64,000 nucleotides of DNA. It comes from Rhizobium tumorigenes (lineage in GTDB: Bacteria > Pseudomonadota > Alphaproteobacteria > Rhizobiales > Rhizobiaceae). The position numbers were made by a program, and so were the translations under genes. Positions 28,018 through 37,065 of this stretch are shown here, one piece after another. The notes under the pieces were generated by a model, which worked only from the letters and a program-made list of their open reading frames with translations, was not told the origin of the DNA and made no database searches. The number at the start of each line of letters is the position of its first letter. Positions within the stretch are counted from its first letter, which is position 1. The stretch is taken from assembly GCF_003240565.2 (NCBI RefSeq), contig NZ_CP117260.1:238268-302267 (forward strand). Reading direction: 5' to 3'.

Positions 28018-28444
28018 GGGTCGCTCCTGTTTCGAGAGCCAATGCGTTGAACGTCCAAAGGCGGCTGCCACGATCGCCAGACGGTCGAGCGACCATCCGG
28101 GGTTGGTTGCAGAAAGACGGCATGCTTGCCTTAGCTGCACGAATGCACGGCTTTTTGACGCGTCCAACCGGGACGGATGACACATAGAATAGCTTGCCTG
28201 CCCGGGCCATCCGAATTGAGGTTAGCGGGGCGACGCTTAGGCATAGGAACCCTATACCATGGTATATCCGGCAGAATTGATCTGGCCACTGGCTGTTCGA
28301 TCGGACACATGTCGTCTACTGAGCGTGAAAGGGCGCGCGCTTTTTTACACGCTTGGCATTCATGGGATTTTCTGAAGGCTTGATCGTCCAGCGACGAATA
28401 ATGCCGCGAAAACAGAGCGAACGATTGGGCATGGCTGCCGGACA
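28018..28444. promoter_or_regulatory. Divergent intergenic region with palindrome TATACCATGGTATA
   Basis: 427 bases without a gene between the fused-permease operon and the two-component operon. It contains a perfect 14-base palindrome, TATACCATGGTATA at 28253-28266, embedded in a GC-rich context about 180 bases before the kinase gene. A dimeric regulator such as the FixJ-like protein encoded downstream could bind it, controlling either operon. Apart from this no gene-like or RNA-like feature was seen. Confidence 0.45.
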
Positions 28445-29515
28445 ATGATGCACGCTATATTTCTGAACCAGCAAAAAAGGCCACGGTTGAGGGCGGCGTT
28501 CATCGTCTTGCTGATGATATCGATCTTTATCGCCGACACGGTGACAGACTTCGAAATCGCCTTTGCGGTTTTTTATATTGCAGTCATCCTGATCGCCATC
28601 GGATTTCTCTCGACACGGGGGGTTATCGCGCTCGCAGTCCTCTGCATTTGCCTCACTGTCGTCAGCCTGCTCCTGACCCGGCATGGATCCTTCGAGGCCG
28701 GGCTGTTCAACTGTGGCATCAGCGCATGTGCCATCGGCATTACCACCTATCTCGGGCTCAAAACTGTCGCCGCCCAGGCCGCAGTCTATGACGCGCAGGA
28801 GCAGTTCGGCCGGATGGCACGTCTGACGCGGCTGGGAGAATTGACGGCCTCGATCGCCCACGAGATCAACCAGCCGCTCGCCGCAGTGACGACCAGCGCC
28901 GATGCGTGCCGCCGCTGGCTGGACCATTCGCCGCCCAATCTCGAAAGAGCGCGGCAGGCGGCGGAGCGAATTGTCGGTGATGCGAAGCGCGCCAGCGACG
29001 TCATCGTGCGGGTGAGAGGGCTGGCGAAAAACGACGTGCCCCATCGGGAAAGCTTCGACCTCAACGCGGCCGCAGCCGAAGCAATCGAAATGGCCCGGCA
29101 TGAAATGGAGCGCAACAGCGTCGTGCTACGGCTCGATCTTGCAGAAGACATGGCGATGGTCATGGCGGACAAAATCCAGATACAGCAGGTGATCAGCAAT
29201 TTGCTGCTGAATGCCATCGAAGCGATGAGCGATGTTCCGAGCTTCAAAAGAGAGCTGGCCATCTCTTCGTCCTATGACGATGCGACAGGCGCCACTTTTG
29301 TCGTTGCCGATTCCGGCATCGGCATGAAGCAGTCGACAATCGATCATCTGTTCGAGGCCTTCTGGACGACCAAGGAAAGCGGCATGGGCATCGGCCTCTC
29401 CATAAGTCGTTCCATCATCGAAGCGCATGGCGGACGCATCTCGGTGACATCAGCGCCGCGCATGGGCACCACCGTCCAGTTCAGCCTGCCGGCCAAGGAG
29501 GACGATCAATCATGA
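28445..29515 (+). CDS. Membrane sensor histidine kinase (FixL/NtrB-like catalytic core)
   Basis: 356-residue kinase. The first 105 residues hold several hydrophobic segments (AAFIVLLMISIFIADTV, AFAVFYIAVILIAIGFL, ALAVLCICLTVVSLLL, ISACAIGITTYLGL), a membrane-embedded sensor without a large periplasmic loop. The phosphorylated histidine is His139 in SIAHEINQPLAAV. The N box is NLLLNAIEAM, G1 is VADSGIGM and G2 is GMGIGLSISRSI. It phosphorylates the response regulator whose gene overlaps its last four bases. A second ATG three bases downstream is equally possible. The signal may be a membrane or quinone state or a small hydrophobic molecule; not determinable. Confidence 0.92.
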   Translation: MMHAIFLNQQKRPRLRAAFIVLLMISIFIADTVTDFEIAFAVFYIAVILIAIGFLSTRGVIALAVLCICLTVVSLLLTRHGSFEAGLFNCGISACAIGITTYLGLKTVAAQAAVYDAQEQFGRMARLTRLGELTASIAHEINQPLAAVTTSADACRRWLDHSPPNLERARQAAERIVGDAKRASDVIVRVRGLAKNDVPHRESFDLNAAAAEAIEMARHEMERNSVVLRLDLAEDMAMVMADKIQIQQVISNLLLNAIEAMSDVPSFKRELAISSSYDDATGATFVVADSGIGMKQSTIDHLFEAFWTTKESGMGIGLSISRSIIEAHGGRISVTSAPRMGTTVQFSLPAKEDDQS

Positions 29516-30150
29516 CAAGGCTTGGCCAGATCGACGCTTTGGACGATCCGGTCGTCTACGTGGTAGACGATGACGTATCCGTGCGCACCGCACTGGAGGA
29601 TCTGCTTGCGTCCGTGGGGCTGGCGGTCTTGACCTATGGTTCCGTACACGAATTTCTGAGCGCACCGATTGCCGACGCGCCGGGTTGCCTCGTCCTCGAC
29701 GTTCGAATGCCCGGGCAAAGCGGCCTTGAATTCCAGCAACGCATGACGGCGATAGGAATTACGCTGCCCGTCATTTTCATCACGGGACACGGCGATATCG
29801 CCATGTCGGTCAAGGCGATGAAGAACGGGGCCATCGAGTTTCTGACGAAACCCTTTCGCGATCAGGATCTCCTTGATGCGATCCAGCTGGGTATAGACAG
29901 ACACCGTCTGCAGCGAAAAGAGGAAATCGTATCGGCAAAACTGCGCGACCTCTGGCAGAGCCTCAACACGTCGGAGCAGGCTGTCATGGAACTCGTCGTC
30001 CAGGGCTTGCTCAACAAACAGATCGCCGGGCAGCTGGGGGTCAGCGAAATCACCGTCAAGGTGCGACGCGGCCAGATGATGCGCAAGATGAACGTCAAGT
30101 CCGTGACGGACCTCGTGAGGATCTGGGACAAACTGAAGCTCCACAGCTGA
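29512..30150 (+). CDS. FixJ-family response regulator
   Basis: 212-residue regulator. The receiver domain carries acidic residues Asp19-21 (VVDDDVS), phospho-acceptor Asp63 (LVLDVRMPG), a conserved Thr/Ser region IFITGHGD and Lys in LTKPF. A LuxR-type helix-turn-helix follows in the last 65 residues (TSEQAVMELVVQGLLNKQIA, then EITVKVRRGQMMRKM). It acts with the kinase encoded just upstream and overlapping. The aldehyde dehydrogenase gene 168 bases downstream is a plausible target, as may be the divergent ABC transporter. Confidence 0.92.
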   Translation: MTRLGQIDALDDPVVYVVDDDVSVRTALEDLLASVGLAVLTYGSVHEFLSAPIADAPGCLVLDVRMPGQSGLEFQQRMTAIGITLPVIFITGHGDIAMSVKAMKNGAIEFLTKPFRDQDLLDAIQLGIDRHRLQRKEEIVSAKLRDLWQSLNTSEQAVMELVVQGLLNKQIAGQLGVSEITVKVRRGQMMRKMNVKSVTDLVRIWDKLKLHS

Positions 30151-30318
30151 CCTCTGGCGGATCGAAGCCCTGTCGAAACCATTGGCCTTGAACAGCGGCG
30201 TCGATCGGCAGATTTGGCCGCAGCAAGCAAGCTTTCGGCAAGACCTGCCGCCAGCCCGCCTTAAACTGCGAGCGACCGAGGAGCCGGTTGCGGAGGCGCC
30301 TTGATGCGGGAGCACAAG

Positions 30319-31746
30319 ATGAAGAATACGGACAAATTCTATATCGGCGGTGCATGGGTGGACCCCGTCGGCAAGGCCACTATCGATGTCACCGACCCCG
30401 CGACGGAACAGGCGTTCGCGACGATTGCAATGGGCAATGCAGCCGACGCCGAAAGGGCGATAGCAGCTGCGAGGCAGGCCTTTCCATCCTTCTCGCAAAC
30501 CTCGAGAGAGCAGCGTCTTGCCCTGCTCAGGCGGGTGCTCGATATCCTCAAGCGTCGCAACGACGAGATCGGCGACGTCATCTCGCGGGAGATGGGCGCA
30601 CCGACAGCACTTGCACGCCAGTCACAGGCAATACTCGGGGCTGCCCATTTTGCAGAGACAATCCGCGCGTTCGAAAGCTTCGATTGGGAGTATATGCAGG
30701 GCGATACGCGCATTATCCACGAGCCGATCGGCGTCGTCGCGATGATCACGCCCTGGAACTGGCCGATCAACCAGATTGCCTCCAAGGTCGCACCGGCGCT
30801 GGCTACCGGCTGCACCATGGTGCTGAAACCCTCGGAGATCGCACCGCTGAATGCGATCCTGTTTGCGGAGATCATGCACGAAGCAGGCGTTCCCGCCGGT
30901 GTTTTCAACCTCATCCACGGCGATGGCCCGACAGTCGGCACGATCCTTGCCAGCCACCCCGATGTCGACATGATATCGTTTACCGGCTCGACGCGGGCGG
31001 GCGTGTCCGTGGCGACGGCCGCCGCCCCCACCGTCAAGCGCGTGCATCAGGAGCTCGGCGGAAAGTCGCCGAACATCGTTCTGCGCAGCGCTGACCTCAA
31101 CGCGGCGGTGACGATGGGCGTATGTCGATGCTTCGATAATTCCGGCCAGTCCTGCAATGCGCCGACGCGCTTGCTCGTGCCGATGGAACGGATGGACGAT
31201 GCCATCGCGGCAGCGGCGAACGCCGCCGGTGAAATCGTCGTCGGGTCGCCGGCGGACCCGTCAACGACGATGGGGCCCGTTGTCAGCCAGCAGCAGTTCG
31301 ACAAGATCCAGAACCTCATCCGCAAGGGCATCAACGAGGGCGCCGAGCTGATTGCCGGCGGCAATGATCGGCCGGATCACCTGGATGTCGGCTACTACGT
31401 CAAGCCGACCGTCTTTGCGAAGGTTACCAACGACATGACGATTGCGCAGGAGGAGATCTTTGGTCCTGTGCTGGTCATCATCGGCTACGGAACCGAGGAT
31501 GAGGCAGTCGCCATTGCCAACGACACGCCGTACGGCCTTGCCGCCTACGTGCAAGGGGACGCAAGCGAGGCACGCGCCCTGTCACGAAAGCTGCGGGCGG
31601 GAATTGTGCGTATCAACAATTCTGCCTGGGACGGCGCCGCACCGTTCGGCGGCTACAAGCAATCGGGCAATGGCCGTGAATACGGCAAGTTCGGCATCCA
31701 GGAGTTTACCGAGATCAAAGGTGTGGTCGGCTATGCCGGCACCTGA
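30319..31746 (+). CDS. NAD(P)-dependent aldehyde dehydrogenase
   Basis: 475-residue ALDH-superfamily enzyme. It shows the ITPWNWPINQIA cofactor segment, the catalytic Glu in ELGGKSPNIV (near 245) and the nucleophilic Cys in SGQSCNAPTR (near 280), plus a complete C-terminal oligomerisation region. It oxidises an aldehyde to its acid in the cytoplasm. ATG 30319 is chosen because GCGGGAG lies six bases upstream; the frame is open from 30301. It follows the two-component genes in the same direction, so it may be their regulated target. Its 3' end converges with a GNAT gene, with a hairpin between. Confidence 0.92.
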   Translation: MKNTDKFYIGGAWVDPVGKATIDVTDPATEQAFATIAMGNAADAERAIAAARQAFPSFSQTSREQRLALLRRVLDILKRRNDEIGDVISREMGAPTALARQSQAILGAAHFAETIRAFESFDWEYMQGDTRIIHEPIGVVAMITPWNWPINQIASKVAPALATGCTMVLKPSEIAPLNAILFAEIMHEAGVPAGVFNLIHGDGPTVGTILASHPDVDMISFTGSTRAGVSVATAAAPTVKRVHQELGGKSPNIVLRSADLNAAVTMGVCRCFDNSGQSCNAPTRLLVPMERMDDAIAAAANAAGEIVVGSPADPSTTMGPVVSQQQFDKIQNLIRKGINEGAELIAGGNDRPDHLDVGYYVKPTVFAKVTNDMTIAQEEIFGPVLVIIGYGTEDEAVAIANDTPYGLAAYVQGDASEARALSRKLRAGIVRINNSAWDGAAPFGGYKQSGNGREYGKFGIQEFTEIKGVVGYAGT

Positions 31747-31769
31747 ACCAGAGTGATTTAGACCCCGCC

Positions 31770-31803
31770 GGACTGGTCAGCCTAGGGCTTGGCTGACCAG
31801 TCC
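31770..31803. terminator. Hairpin terminator between convergent genes, overlapping the GNAT stop
   Basis: Perfect 13-base-pair stem GGACTGGTCAGCC (31770-31782) with GGCTGACCAGTCC (31791-31803), loop TAGGGCTT. The stop codon and last codons of the minus-strand GNAT gene are inside the hairpin. No long T-run follows on either strand. Confidence 0.55.
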
Positions 31804-32652
31804 GTAGATCGTTGGGCGCGGTTCGGCGCTCGGGCGATCCAGCAACCAGCGACCGCCAAGCGACATGCTGGTGACCGTATCGAAGACCGGCATCCCCGAT
31901 TGCGTCAGGAACTCGGCAAAGTCACCCGTTGCCTGGCGCGTATCGATGCGCAGGAAGGCGCTGGCATGGGTTTTCACGTGCGGGGCAGTCACGGCGATCG
32001 CATCGGCGTCATCGACGGCCACGACCGGACCGATCACGGTGCCCCGGCCGAAATTGCGTGCGAGCGAAAATGCGGCTATGCGGCCGCCGCGTATCAGCGC
32101 CACGCCCTTGGAAGCATGCAGCAGACCGCCAAGCAACGCTGCCCTGTCCGTGCCATAGGCGGCGCGGTCGAGCGCTGCAATCTCCGCCAGATCGTCCAGC
32201 GTCACAGCGCGCAGAATTGCCTGCTCTGGGAGCGGCGGCTCGCCAGATTGCACCGCGGTCCCCTGGCACTGATAGACGGTTTTTTCCGGCGTGAAGCCCA
32301 TCGAAAGATAGAGCCGCCGGGCCGCCCGCGTCGCATTGAGGCGCAGCGGGCGCGACCCGGTTTGTCTCAAGACATGGTCCATCAGCCAGCGGCCATGGCC
32401 ATGCGCCTGCAGCCTCGGCGAAGTGATCACCATGCCGACAGTGACGAAATTGTCCGCCAGCGGAAACCACATGGCCGAGCCGATGGCACGGCCGATCTCG
32501 TCCTGCGCCACTACGCCGGACCCGATCTCGCGCAGCATCAGCCAGTCCTTCACCCGGTGCGGCCAGCCGACGGCAAGCGACAACGCATGCAGCTTTTCGG
32601 GATCGGTTCCGGCGATGTCGCAAAGCTGCAGGTCAAAGGACTCCAGCCGCAT
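31777..32652 (-). CDS. GNAT-family N-acetyltransferase with two domains
   Basis: 291-residue protein. The first 140 residues form a GNAT fold with the motif-A-like VITSPRLQAHGHGRWLMDHVL that binds acetyl-CoA. The C-terminal half is the additional acetyltransferase-like domain of this subfamily (AILRAVTLDDLAEIAALDRA, then AAFSLARNFGRGTVIGPVVA). It is a clear paralogue of the protein at 41946-42794: both carry GWPHR-x2-DW near residue 28 and the same C-terminal block. ATG 32652 aligns the two proteins; an upstream ATG at 32733 would add 27 residues. Divergent from the deacylase operon. Its likely role is acetylating an amine intermediate or toxic analogue; this is inference. Confidence 0.82.
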   Translation of the reverse strand: MRLESFDLQLCDIAGTDPEKLHALSLAVGWPHRVKDWLMLREIGSGVVAQDEIGRAIGSAMWFPLADNFVTVGMVITSPRLQAHGHGRWLMDHVLRQTGSRPLRLNATRAARRLYLSMGFTPEKTVYQCQGTAVQSGEPPLPEQAILRAVTLDDLAEIAALDRAAYGTDRAALLGGLLHASKGVALIRGGRIAAFSLARNFGRGTVIGPVVAVDDADAIAVTAPHVKTHASAFLRIDTRQATGDFAEFLTQSGMPVFDTVTSMSLGGRWLLDRPSAEPRPTIYGLVSQALG

Positions 32653-32900
32653 CGTTTCTTCTGTGGTCAATTCCCCCTCCGTCGCCCGCACTCCAAGATA
32701 GGGAGCCGGGCGTGCGACGACAATCGTCATCACCGCATATCATCCGCCTTGAACCGTCGATTTTCAGCCATTCGACGCCAAAGATTTCGCTTCAGATACG
32801 GTCTTTTTCAGCAGTTTGCGCTGCAGCGGGTGAACCTTCGGGAGACCCGTGCCGGAATGTCTCCCTATGCTGCGGTCGACACGGGAAGGACAATTGCGCG

Positions 32901-34025
32901 ATGCATGAGCGGGACATTCTTGAACGGCTGGTCGCTTTCCCCTCCGTGGTCGGCACTGCCAACCATGACATCGTCGAGTGGATCCGTCACCATGCAGAAA
33001 GCTGCAGCGCCAACGTGACGGTGGCGATGGGCCCGGAGGGCGACCGCGCCAATCTCTTTGCGACGATTGGCCCGAAAGACGTCCCGGGCATCCTTCTCTC
33101 CGGGCACATGGATGTGGTGCCGGCAGGTGAACAGGGTTGGACCTCCGATCCTTTCCGTCTGCGCGCGGAAGGAGACAGGCTCTATGGACGTGGCACCAGC
33201 GACATGAAGGGTTTCCTCGCCTGCGCCCTCGCAGCCCTGCCGGCGCTGGCGGCCATGCCGCTGACGCAGCCCGTGCATCTCGCCTTCTCCTATGACGAGG
33301 AGGCGGGTTGCCGAGGCGTGCCGCATCTGCTCCGGTTGCTGCCCGACCTCTGCGCCAAACCTCAGGGCTGCATCATCGGCGAACCCAGCGGCCTGCGTGC
33401 GATCCGCGCCCACAAGGGCAAGGCTGCCGCCCGCATCGAGATCCGCGGCTGCACCGGCCATTCCTCGCGTCCGGATCTCGGCGCGAATGCCATCCATGCG
33501 ATGGCATCAGTGCTAGGCGAGGCAGTCGCGTGCGCTGGACGCCTTGCAAATGGTCCTTTTGACAGCAACTTCGAGCCGCCCTACTCCTCGTTGCAGGTCG
33601 GCGTCGTCAGCGGTGGCCAGGCTGTCAACATCATCCCGGATTTCTGCACAGCCGACGTCGAGGCGCGCGCCATAGCGGGCGTTTCGCCCTCGGCACTGCT
33701 CCAGCCGATAAAGGCCGCCCTGCTCGCCCTGGAAACGCAAGGCTTCACCACCCGCTGGGACCTGCTCAGCGAATATCCGGCCTTGTCGCTTGCAGCCGAC
33801 GCCCCTCTGGCCGCCCTCCTGGAAGCGTTGACGGGGCAAACGCCGCTTGCTGCCGTCAGCTACGGCACCGAGGCCGGTCTATACGAGGCCGCCAGCATGG
33901 ACGCGATTATCTGCGGGCCGGGCGATATCGGCCGCGCCCACAAGGCTGACGAGTATATCGAGGTGGGCGAGCTCGCCGCATGCCGAAAGATGATCGAAGA
34001 CCTCGGGCGGCGATCATGCGCCTGA
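32901..34025 (+). CDS. M20-family deacylase, ArgE/DapE-like (acetylornithine deacetylase family)
   Basis: 374-residue zinc amidohydrolase. Metal-site motifs are [12 protein letters not shown] (first His-x-Asp), [12 protein letters not shown] (second Asp), SYDEEAGC (catalytic and metal Glu), IIGEPSG and, near the C-terminus, [13 protein letters not shown] (last His). It removes an acyl group from an amino acid or amine. The family includes N-acetylornithine deacetylase, but argE here lacks arginine-biosynthetic neighbours, so a catabolic N-acyl substrate is more likely. ATG 32901 starts the conserved region. It leads a plus-strand gene series running to 39584, divergent from the GNAT gene. Confidence 0.88.
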   Translation: MHERDILERLVAFPSVVGTANHDIVEWIRHHAESCSANVTVAMGPEGDRANLFATIGPKDVPGILLSGHMDVVPAGEQGWTSDPFRLRAEGDRLYGRGTSDMKGFLACALAALPALAAMPLTQPVHLAFSYDEEAGCRGVPHLLRLLPDLCAKPQGCIIGEPSGLRAIRAHKGKAAARIEIRGCTGHSSRPDLGANAIHAMASVLGEAVACAGRLANGPFDSNFEPPYSSLQVGVVSGGQAVNIIPDFCTADVEARAIAGVSPSALLQPIKAALLALETQGFTTRWDLLSEYPALSLAADAPLAALLEALTGQTPLAAVSYGTEAGLYEAASMDAIICGPGDIGRAHKADEYIEVGELAACRKMIEDLGRRSCA

Positions 34026-34092
34026 ACGCTATCTCCACAGATTGCCCTGGCAGTTGATCGCCATTTTCCACACCAACGAGCGGGACAATCGA

Positions 34093-35016
34093 ATGACCTT
34101 TCTATTCAACTCGGACGCAGCGCGCGCCCGGATATTTGCCGTAGAGTTCGCCCGCGAGCTGCCTCGTTTGCCGTTCGTGACCGACGCGCAGTCGGTTGCT
34201 CCAGAAGACGTGCGCTACCTCCTGACCTGGACGGCGCCCGACGACCTCAAGCGCTACACCAATCTCGAAGTGCTGTTTTCCATCGGTGCCGGCGTGGATC
34301 AGTTCGATGGTCAGGCCTTGCCGGACAGCGTCAAGCTGGTGCGGATGGTCGAGGACGGAATCGTGCGGATGATGCAGGAATATGTGACGCTCGCCGTACT
34401 GACCTTGCACCGGGACATGCCCGGCTATCTCGCGCAGCAGAAGCAGGGCGTCTGGAAATCCCGCCCGGTGCGTCAGGCGCCGGACCAGCGTGTCGGTGTG
34501 CTCGGTCTTGGACTGCTCGGAAAGGCCGTGCTGGAACGGCTCGGGCCATTCGGATTTTCGCTGGCAGGGTGGAGCCGCTCGCCTCGTGAGATCGAAGGCG
34601 TCGCGTGCTTCCACGGCGAAGACCAGCTCGATGCATTTCTGGCGCGCACCGACATCCTGATCTGCCTCCTGCCGCTGACGCCGGAGACCCGGGGCTTGCT
34701 CGATAAGGACCTCTTTTCGAAGCTGCCGGCCGGCGCATCGCTGATCCATGCGGGTCGCGGACCGCAACTCGATCAACAGGCATTGATCGACGCGCTGGAC
34801 AGCGGGCACCTTTCCGGTGCGGTGCTCGACGTTACCGATCCTGAACCCCTCCCCGCCAGCGATCCCCTCTGGCAACACCCAAAGATCATCCTGACGCCGC
34901 ATATCGCCAGCGTCACCCAACCCGAGACTGCCGCCAAGGCCGTCATCGCCAACATCCGCCGTCACGAGGCCGGGCGGGACCCGATCGGCCTCGTCGACCG
35001 CAAGCGTGGCTACTGA
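34093..35016 (+). CDS. D-2-hydroxyacid dehydrogenase, GhrA-like
   Basis: 307-residue NAD(P)-dependent reductase of glyoxylate/hydroxypyruvate type. The Rossmann motif is [12 protein letters not shown]. The catalytic Arg lies in [10 protein letters not shown], the Glu in VTDPEPLP and the His in [10 protein letters not shown]. Length and the [13 protein letters not shown] segment match GhrA. It reduces glyoxylate or hydroxypyruvate, or oxidises a D-hydroxyacid. ATG 34093 begins the usual short N-terminus. It lies 67 bases after the deacylase gene and 21 before the cupin gene, within the same operon. Confidence 0.88.
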   Translation: MTFLFNSDAARARIFAVEFARELPRLPFVTDAQSVAPEDVRYLLTWTAPDDLKRYTNLEVLFSIGAGVDQFDGQALPDSVKLVRMVEDGIVRMMQEYVTLAVLTLHRDMPGYLAQQKQGVWKSRPVRQAPDQRVGVLGLGLLGKAVLERLGPFGFSLAGWSRSPREIEGVACFHGEDQLDAFLARTDILICLLPLTPETRGLLDKDLFSKLPAGASLIHAGRGPQLDQQALIDALDSGHLSGAVLDVTDPEPLPASDPLWQHPKIILTPHIASVTQPETAAKAVIANIRRHEAGRDPIGLVDRKRGY

Positions 35017-35037
35017 AACCCAAAGGAAAGAAAACAC

Positions 35038-35391
35038 ATGTCCCTTCTCAAGCTTATTGACACCAACCCGACCACGGCTCCGCGCGAATCGAAGCCGACG
35101 GCCGAGCGCCTGATCTCCGGCGATCCGTCTTTCAAGACCTGGCCGCAGGACGCCTCGCGCGACGACAGCGTGCTGACCGGCGTATGGGAAGCGACCCCCG
35201 GCGAGACGCATTCGATCAAGGGGACGACCTACGAGTTCTGCCACCTCATCACCGGCGTTGTTGAAATTGTCGAGAAGGACGGCGAGACCTATACCTATCG
35301 CGCCGGCGACAGTTTTGTCATGAAGCCTGGCTTCGTCGGCATCTGGCGCACGATCGAGACCGTCCGCAAGATCTACGTCACCGTCAACTGA
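35038..35391 (+). CDS. Cupin-domain protein (cupin_3 / DUF861 type)
   Basis: 117-residue single-cupin protein. The barrel motifs include GVWEATPGETHSI, YEFCHLITGVVEIVEKDG and the GDSFVMKPGFVGIWRT block typical of the cupin_3 group also found in ureidoglycolate-hydrolase-like and EutQ-like proteins. Such proteins often sit beside FAD oxidases and aldehyde dehydrogenases of amine catabolism, but their biochemical activity is mostly unknown. AAAGGAAAG precedes the ATG at a good distance. A 199-base gap follows before the next gene, possibly with a separate promoter. Confidence 0.85.
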   Translation: MSLLKLIDTNPTTAPRESKPTAERLISGDPSFKTWPQDASRDDSVLTGVWEATPGETHSIKGTTYEFCHLITGVVEIVEKDGETYTYRAGDSFVMKPGFVGIWRTIETVRKIYVTVN

Positions 35392-35590
35392 ACTTTCGCC
35401 TGCGGGACAGCATCACTCGCCAGTGGGCAACGATCGCGGCACGATATCGCCGCGATCAAAGCCGCCGAAGAATGCGCTGCGAATGCACCGGCAAACGGGA
35501 GAATCCATCGCCTCCCGGGCCACAGTCGATGCAAACTGCGCGGCAATGACCGCTAGTTTCGGTGGTCTGCCAACGCTTAGAGGAAATGCC

Positions 35591-37054
35591 ATGTCGCTGA
35601 GCTTCAATCCCGATACCGTGCAGCTTCCCAATGGACATTTCATCGGCGGGCGGATGATCGCGGCCAAGGGTGAAATTGCCATGCATCGCCCCTCCGACGG
35701 CGCCGCATTCGCCGATTGCCCCATAGCCGGGGCTGATCTTGTCGACGAGGCCGTTCAGGCCGCAAAACGCGCCTTGAAGGAAAGCGGCTGGGCGGATGTG
35801 AGGCCGCGCGAACGCACGCGGATGATGCATCGCTGGGCCGACCTGATCGAGGCCGAGGCGGAAACACTTGCAAGGCTCGAAGCCGTCGCCTCGACGCGTC
35901 CCATCGGCCACCTCATTGAGGGCGATATCGCCATCAGCGCCGAACAGATCCGCTTCTTTGCCGAGTTTGCCGACAAGGAGGGCAGCGATCTCGTGCCGAC
36001 TAGCAAAGGCAGCCTCGGCATGATCATGTCCGAAGCCTATGGCGTGGTCGGCGCGATCACCCCGTGGAACTTTCCCCTGTCGATGGCCGCTTGGAAACTC
36101 GGGCCGGCGCTGGCTGCAGGCAATGCGGTGGTGCTGAAACCCTCGGAACTCACACCGTTTTCGACACTCTATCTTGCCGAGCTCTCGGTGCGCGCCGGCC
36201 TGCCCGCTGGCCTTATCAACATCGTGCTCGGCGATGGCGCGACGACCGGGACTGCGATCACCGGCCACCCCGAGATCGGCAAGATCAGCTTCACCGGCTC
36301 GACAGCGGCCGGAAGTGCCATCATGGCCAACATCGCTCGAACGGGCATCAAGCCGATGACGCTCGAGCTCGGTGGCAAGAGCCCGCAGCTGGTCTTTGCC
36401 GATGCCGACATTGCCCGCACCGCAAAGGCCGTCGCGCAGGGCATACTGTCGAATGCCGGGCAGGCCTGCGTCGCCGGATCGCGGCTGATCGTCCACCAGT
36501 CGGTGGCTGCGCAGCTGGTCGATGCGCTGACATCAGCCATGGATGACATTACCCCGGGCCCGACATGGGACGAAAAGACGCAATATTCGCCGATCATTTC
36601 GAAGCGCCAGATCGGCCGCATTGACGGCATCGTCCGGGCATCGGTTGCCGAGGGTGCCGAATGCCTGCGTGGCGGCAAGATGCTCGAGCGCGACGGATAT
36701 TTCTATGCTCCGACACTGATTGCCGGCGTCACCCCGTCCTCCCCTGCCGTGACCGAGGAGATCTTCGGCCCGGTGCTGACGATCCAGACATTCGTTGAGG
36801 AGGAAGAGGCCTTGGCGCTGGCCGATCACCCGACCTATGGGCTTGCGGCCGGCGTTTTCACGACCGATCTGTCACGGGCGATCCGGGTGACGAAGCGGCT
36901 GCAGGCCGGTACGATCTGGGTCAATCGCTACGGGCGGTCGCGCGACCACATCCTTCCGACAGGCGGCTACAAAAGCTCCGGCATCGGCAAGGACCTCGGC
37001 CGCGACGCTTACCTCGCCAATCGGAAATCCAAAAGCGTCCTGATCGACCTCTAA
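35591..37054 (+). CDS. Aldehyde dehydrogenase family protein
   Basis: 487-residue ALDH with ITPWNFPLSMAAWK, catalytic Glu in ELGGKSPQLVF and nucleophilic Cys in NAGQACVAGSRLIV. It oxidises an aldehyde intermediate with NAD(P). The ATG at 35591 follows AGAGGAAATGCC; the frame is open further upstream but those residues overlap the intergenic region without similarity to the family. It precedes the tartrate-dehydrogenase-like gene by 11 bases. Among the three ALDHs in this island it is distinct from both others in sequence, suggesting a different aldehyde. Confidence 0.92.
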   Translation: MSLSFNPDTVQLPNGHFIGGRMIAAKGEIAMHRPSDGAAFADCPIAGADLVDEAVQAAKRALKESGWADVRPRERTRMMHRWADLIEAEAETLARLEAVASTRPIGHLIEGDIAISAEQIRFFAEFADKEGSDLVPTSKGSLGMIMSEAYGVVGAITPWNFPLSMAAWKLGPALAAGNAVVLKPSELTPFSTLYLAELSVRAGLPAGLINIVLGDGATTGTAITGHPEIGKISFTGSTAAGSAIMANIARTGIKPMTLELGGKSPQLVFADADIARTAKAVAQGILSNAGQACVAGSRLIVHQSVAAQLVDALTSAMDDITPGPTWDEKTQYSPIISKRQIGRIDGIVRASVAEGAECLRGGKMLERDGYFYAPTLIAGVTPSSPAVTEEIFGPVLTIQTFVEEEEALALADHPTYGLAAGVFTTDLSRAIRVTKRLQAGTIWVNRYGRSRDHILPTGGYKSSGIGKDLGRDAYLANRKSKSVLIDL

Positions 37055-37065
37055 AGGAAAAATCC

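Noticed and set aside
32901..34025. Biosynthetic argE (acetylornithine deacetylase)
   Set aside because: No other arginine-biosynthesis genes nearby and the operon is catabolic; only the family, not the specific reaction, is supported.
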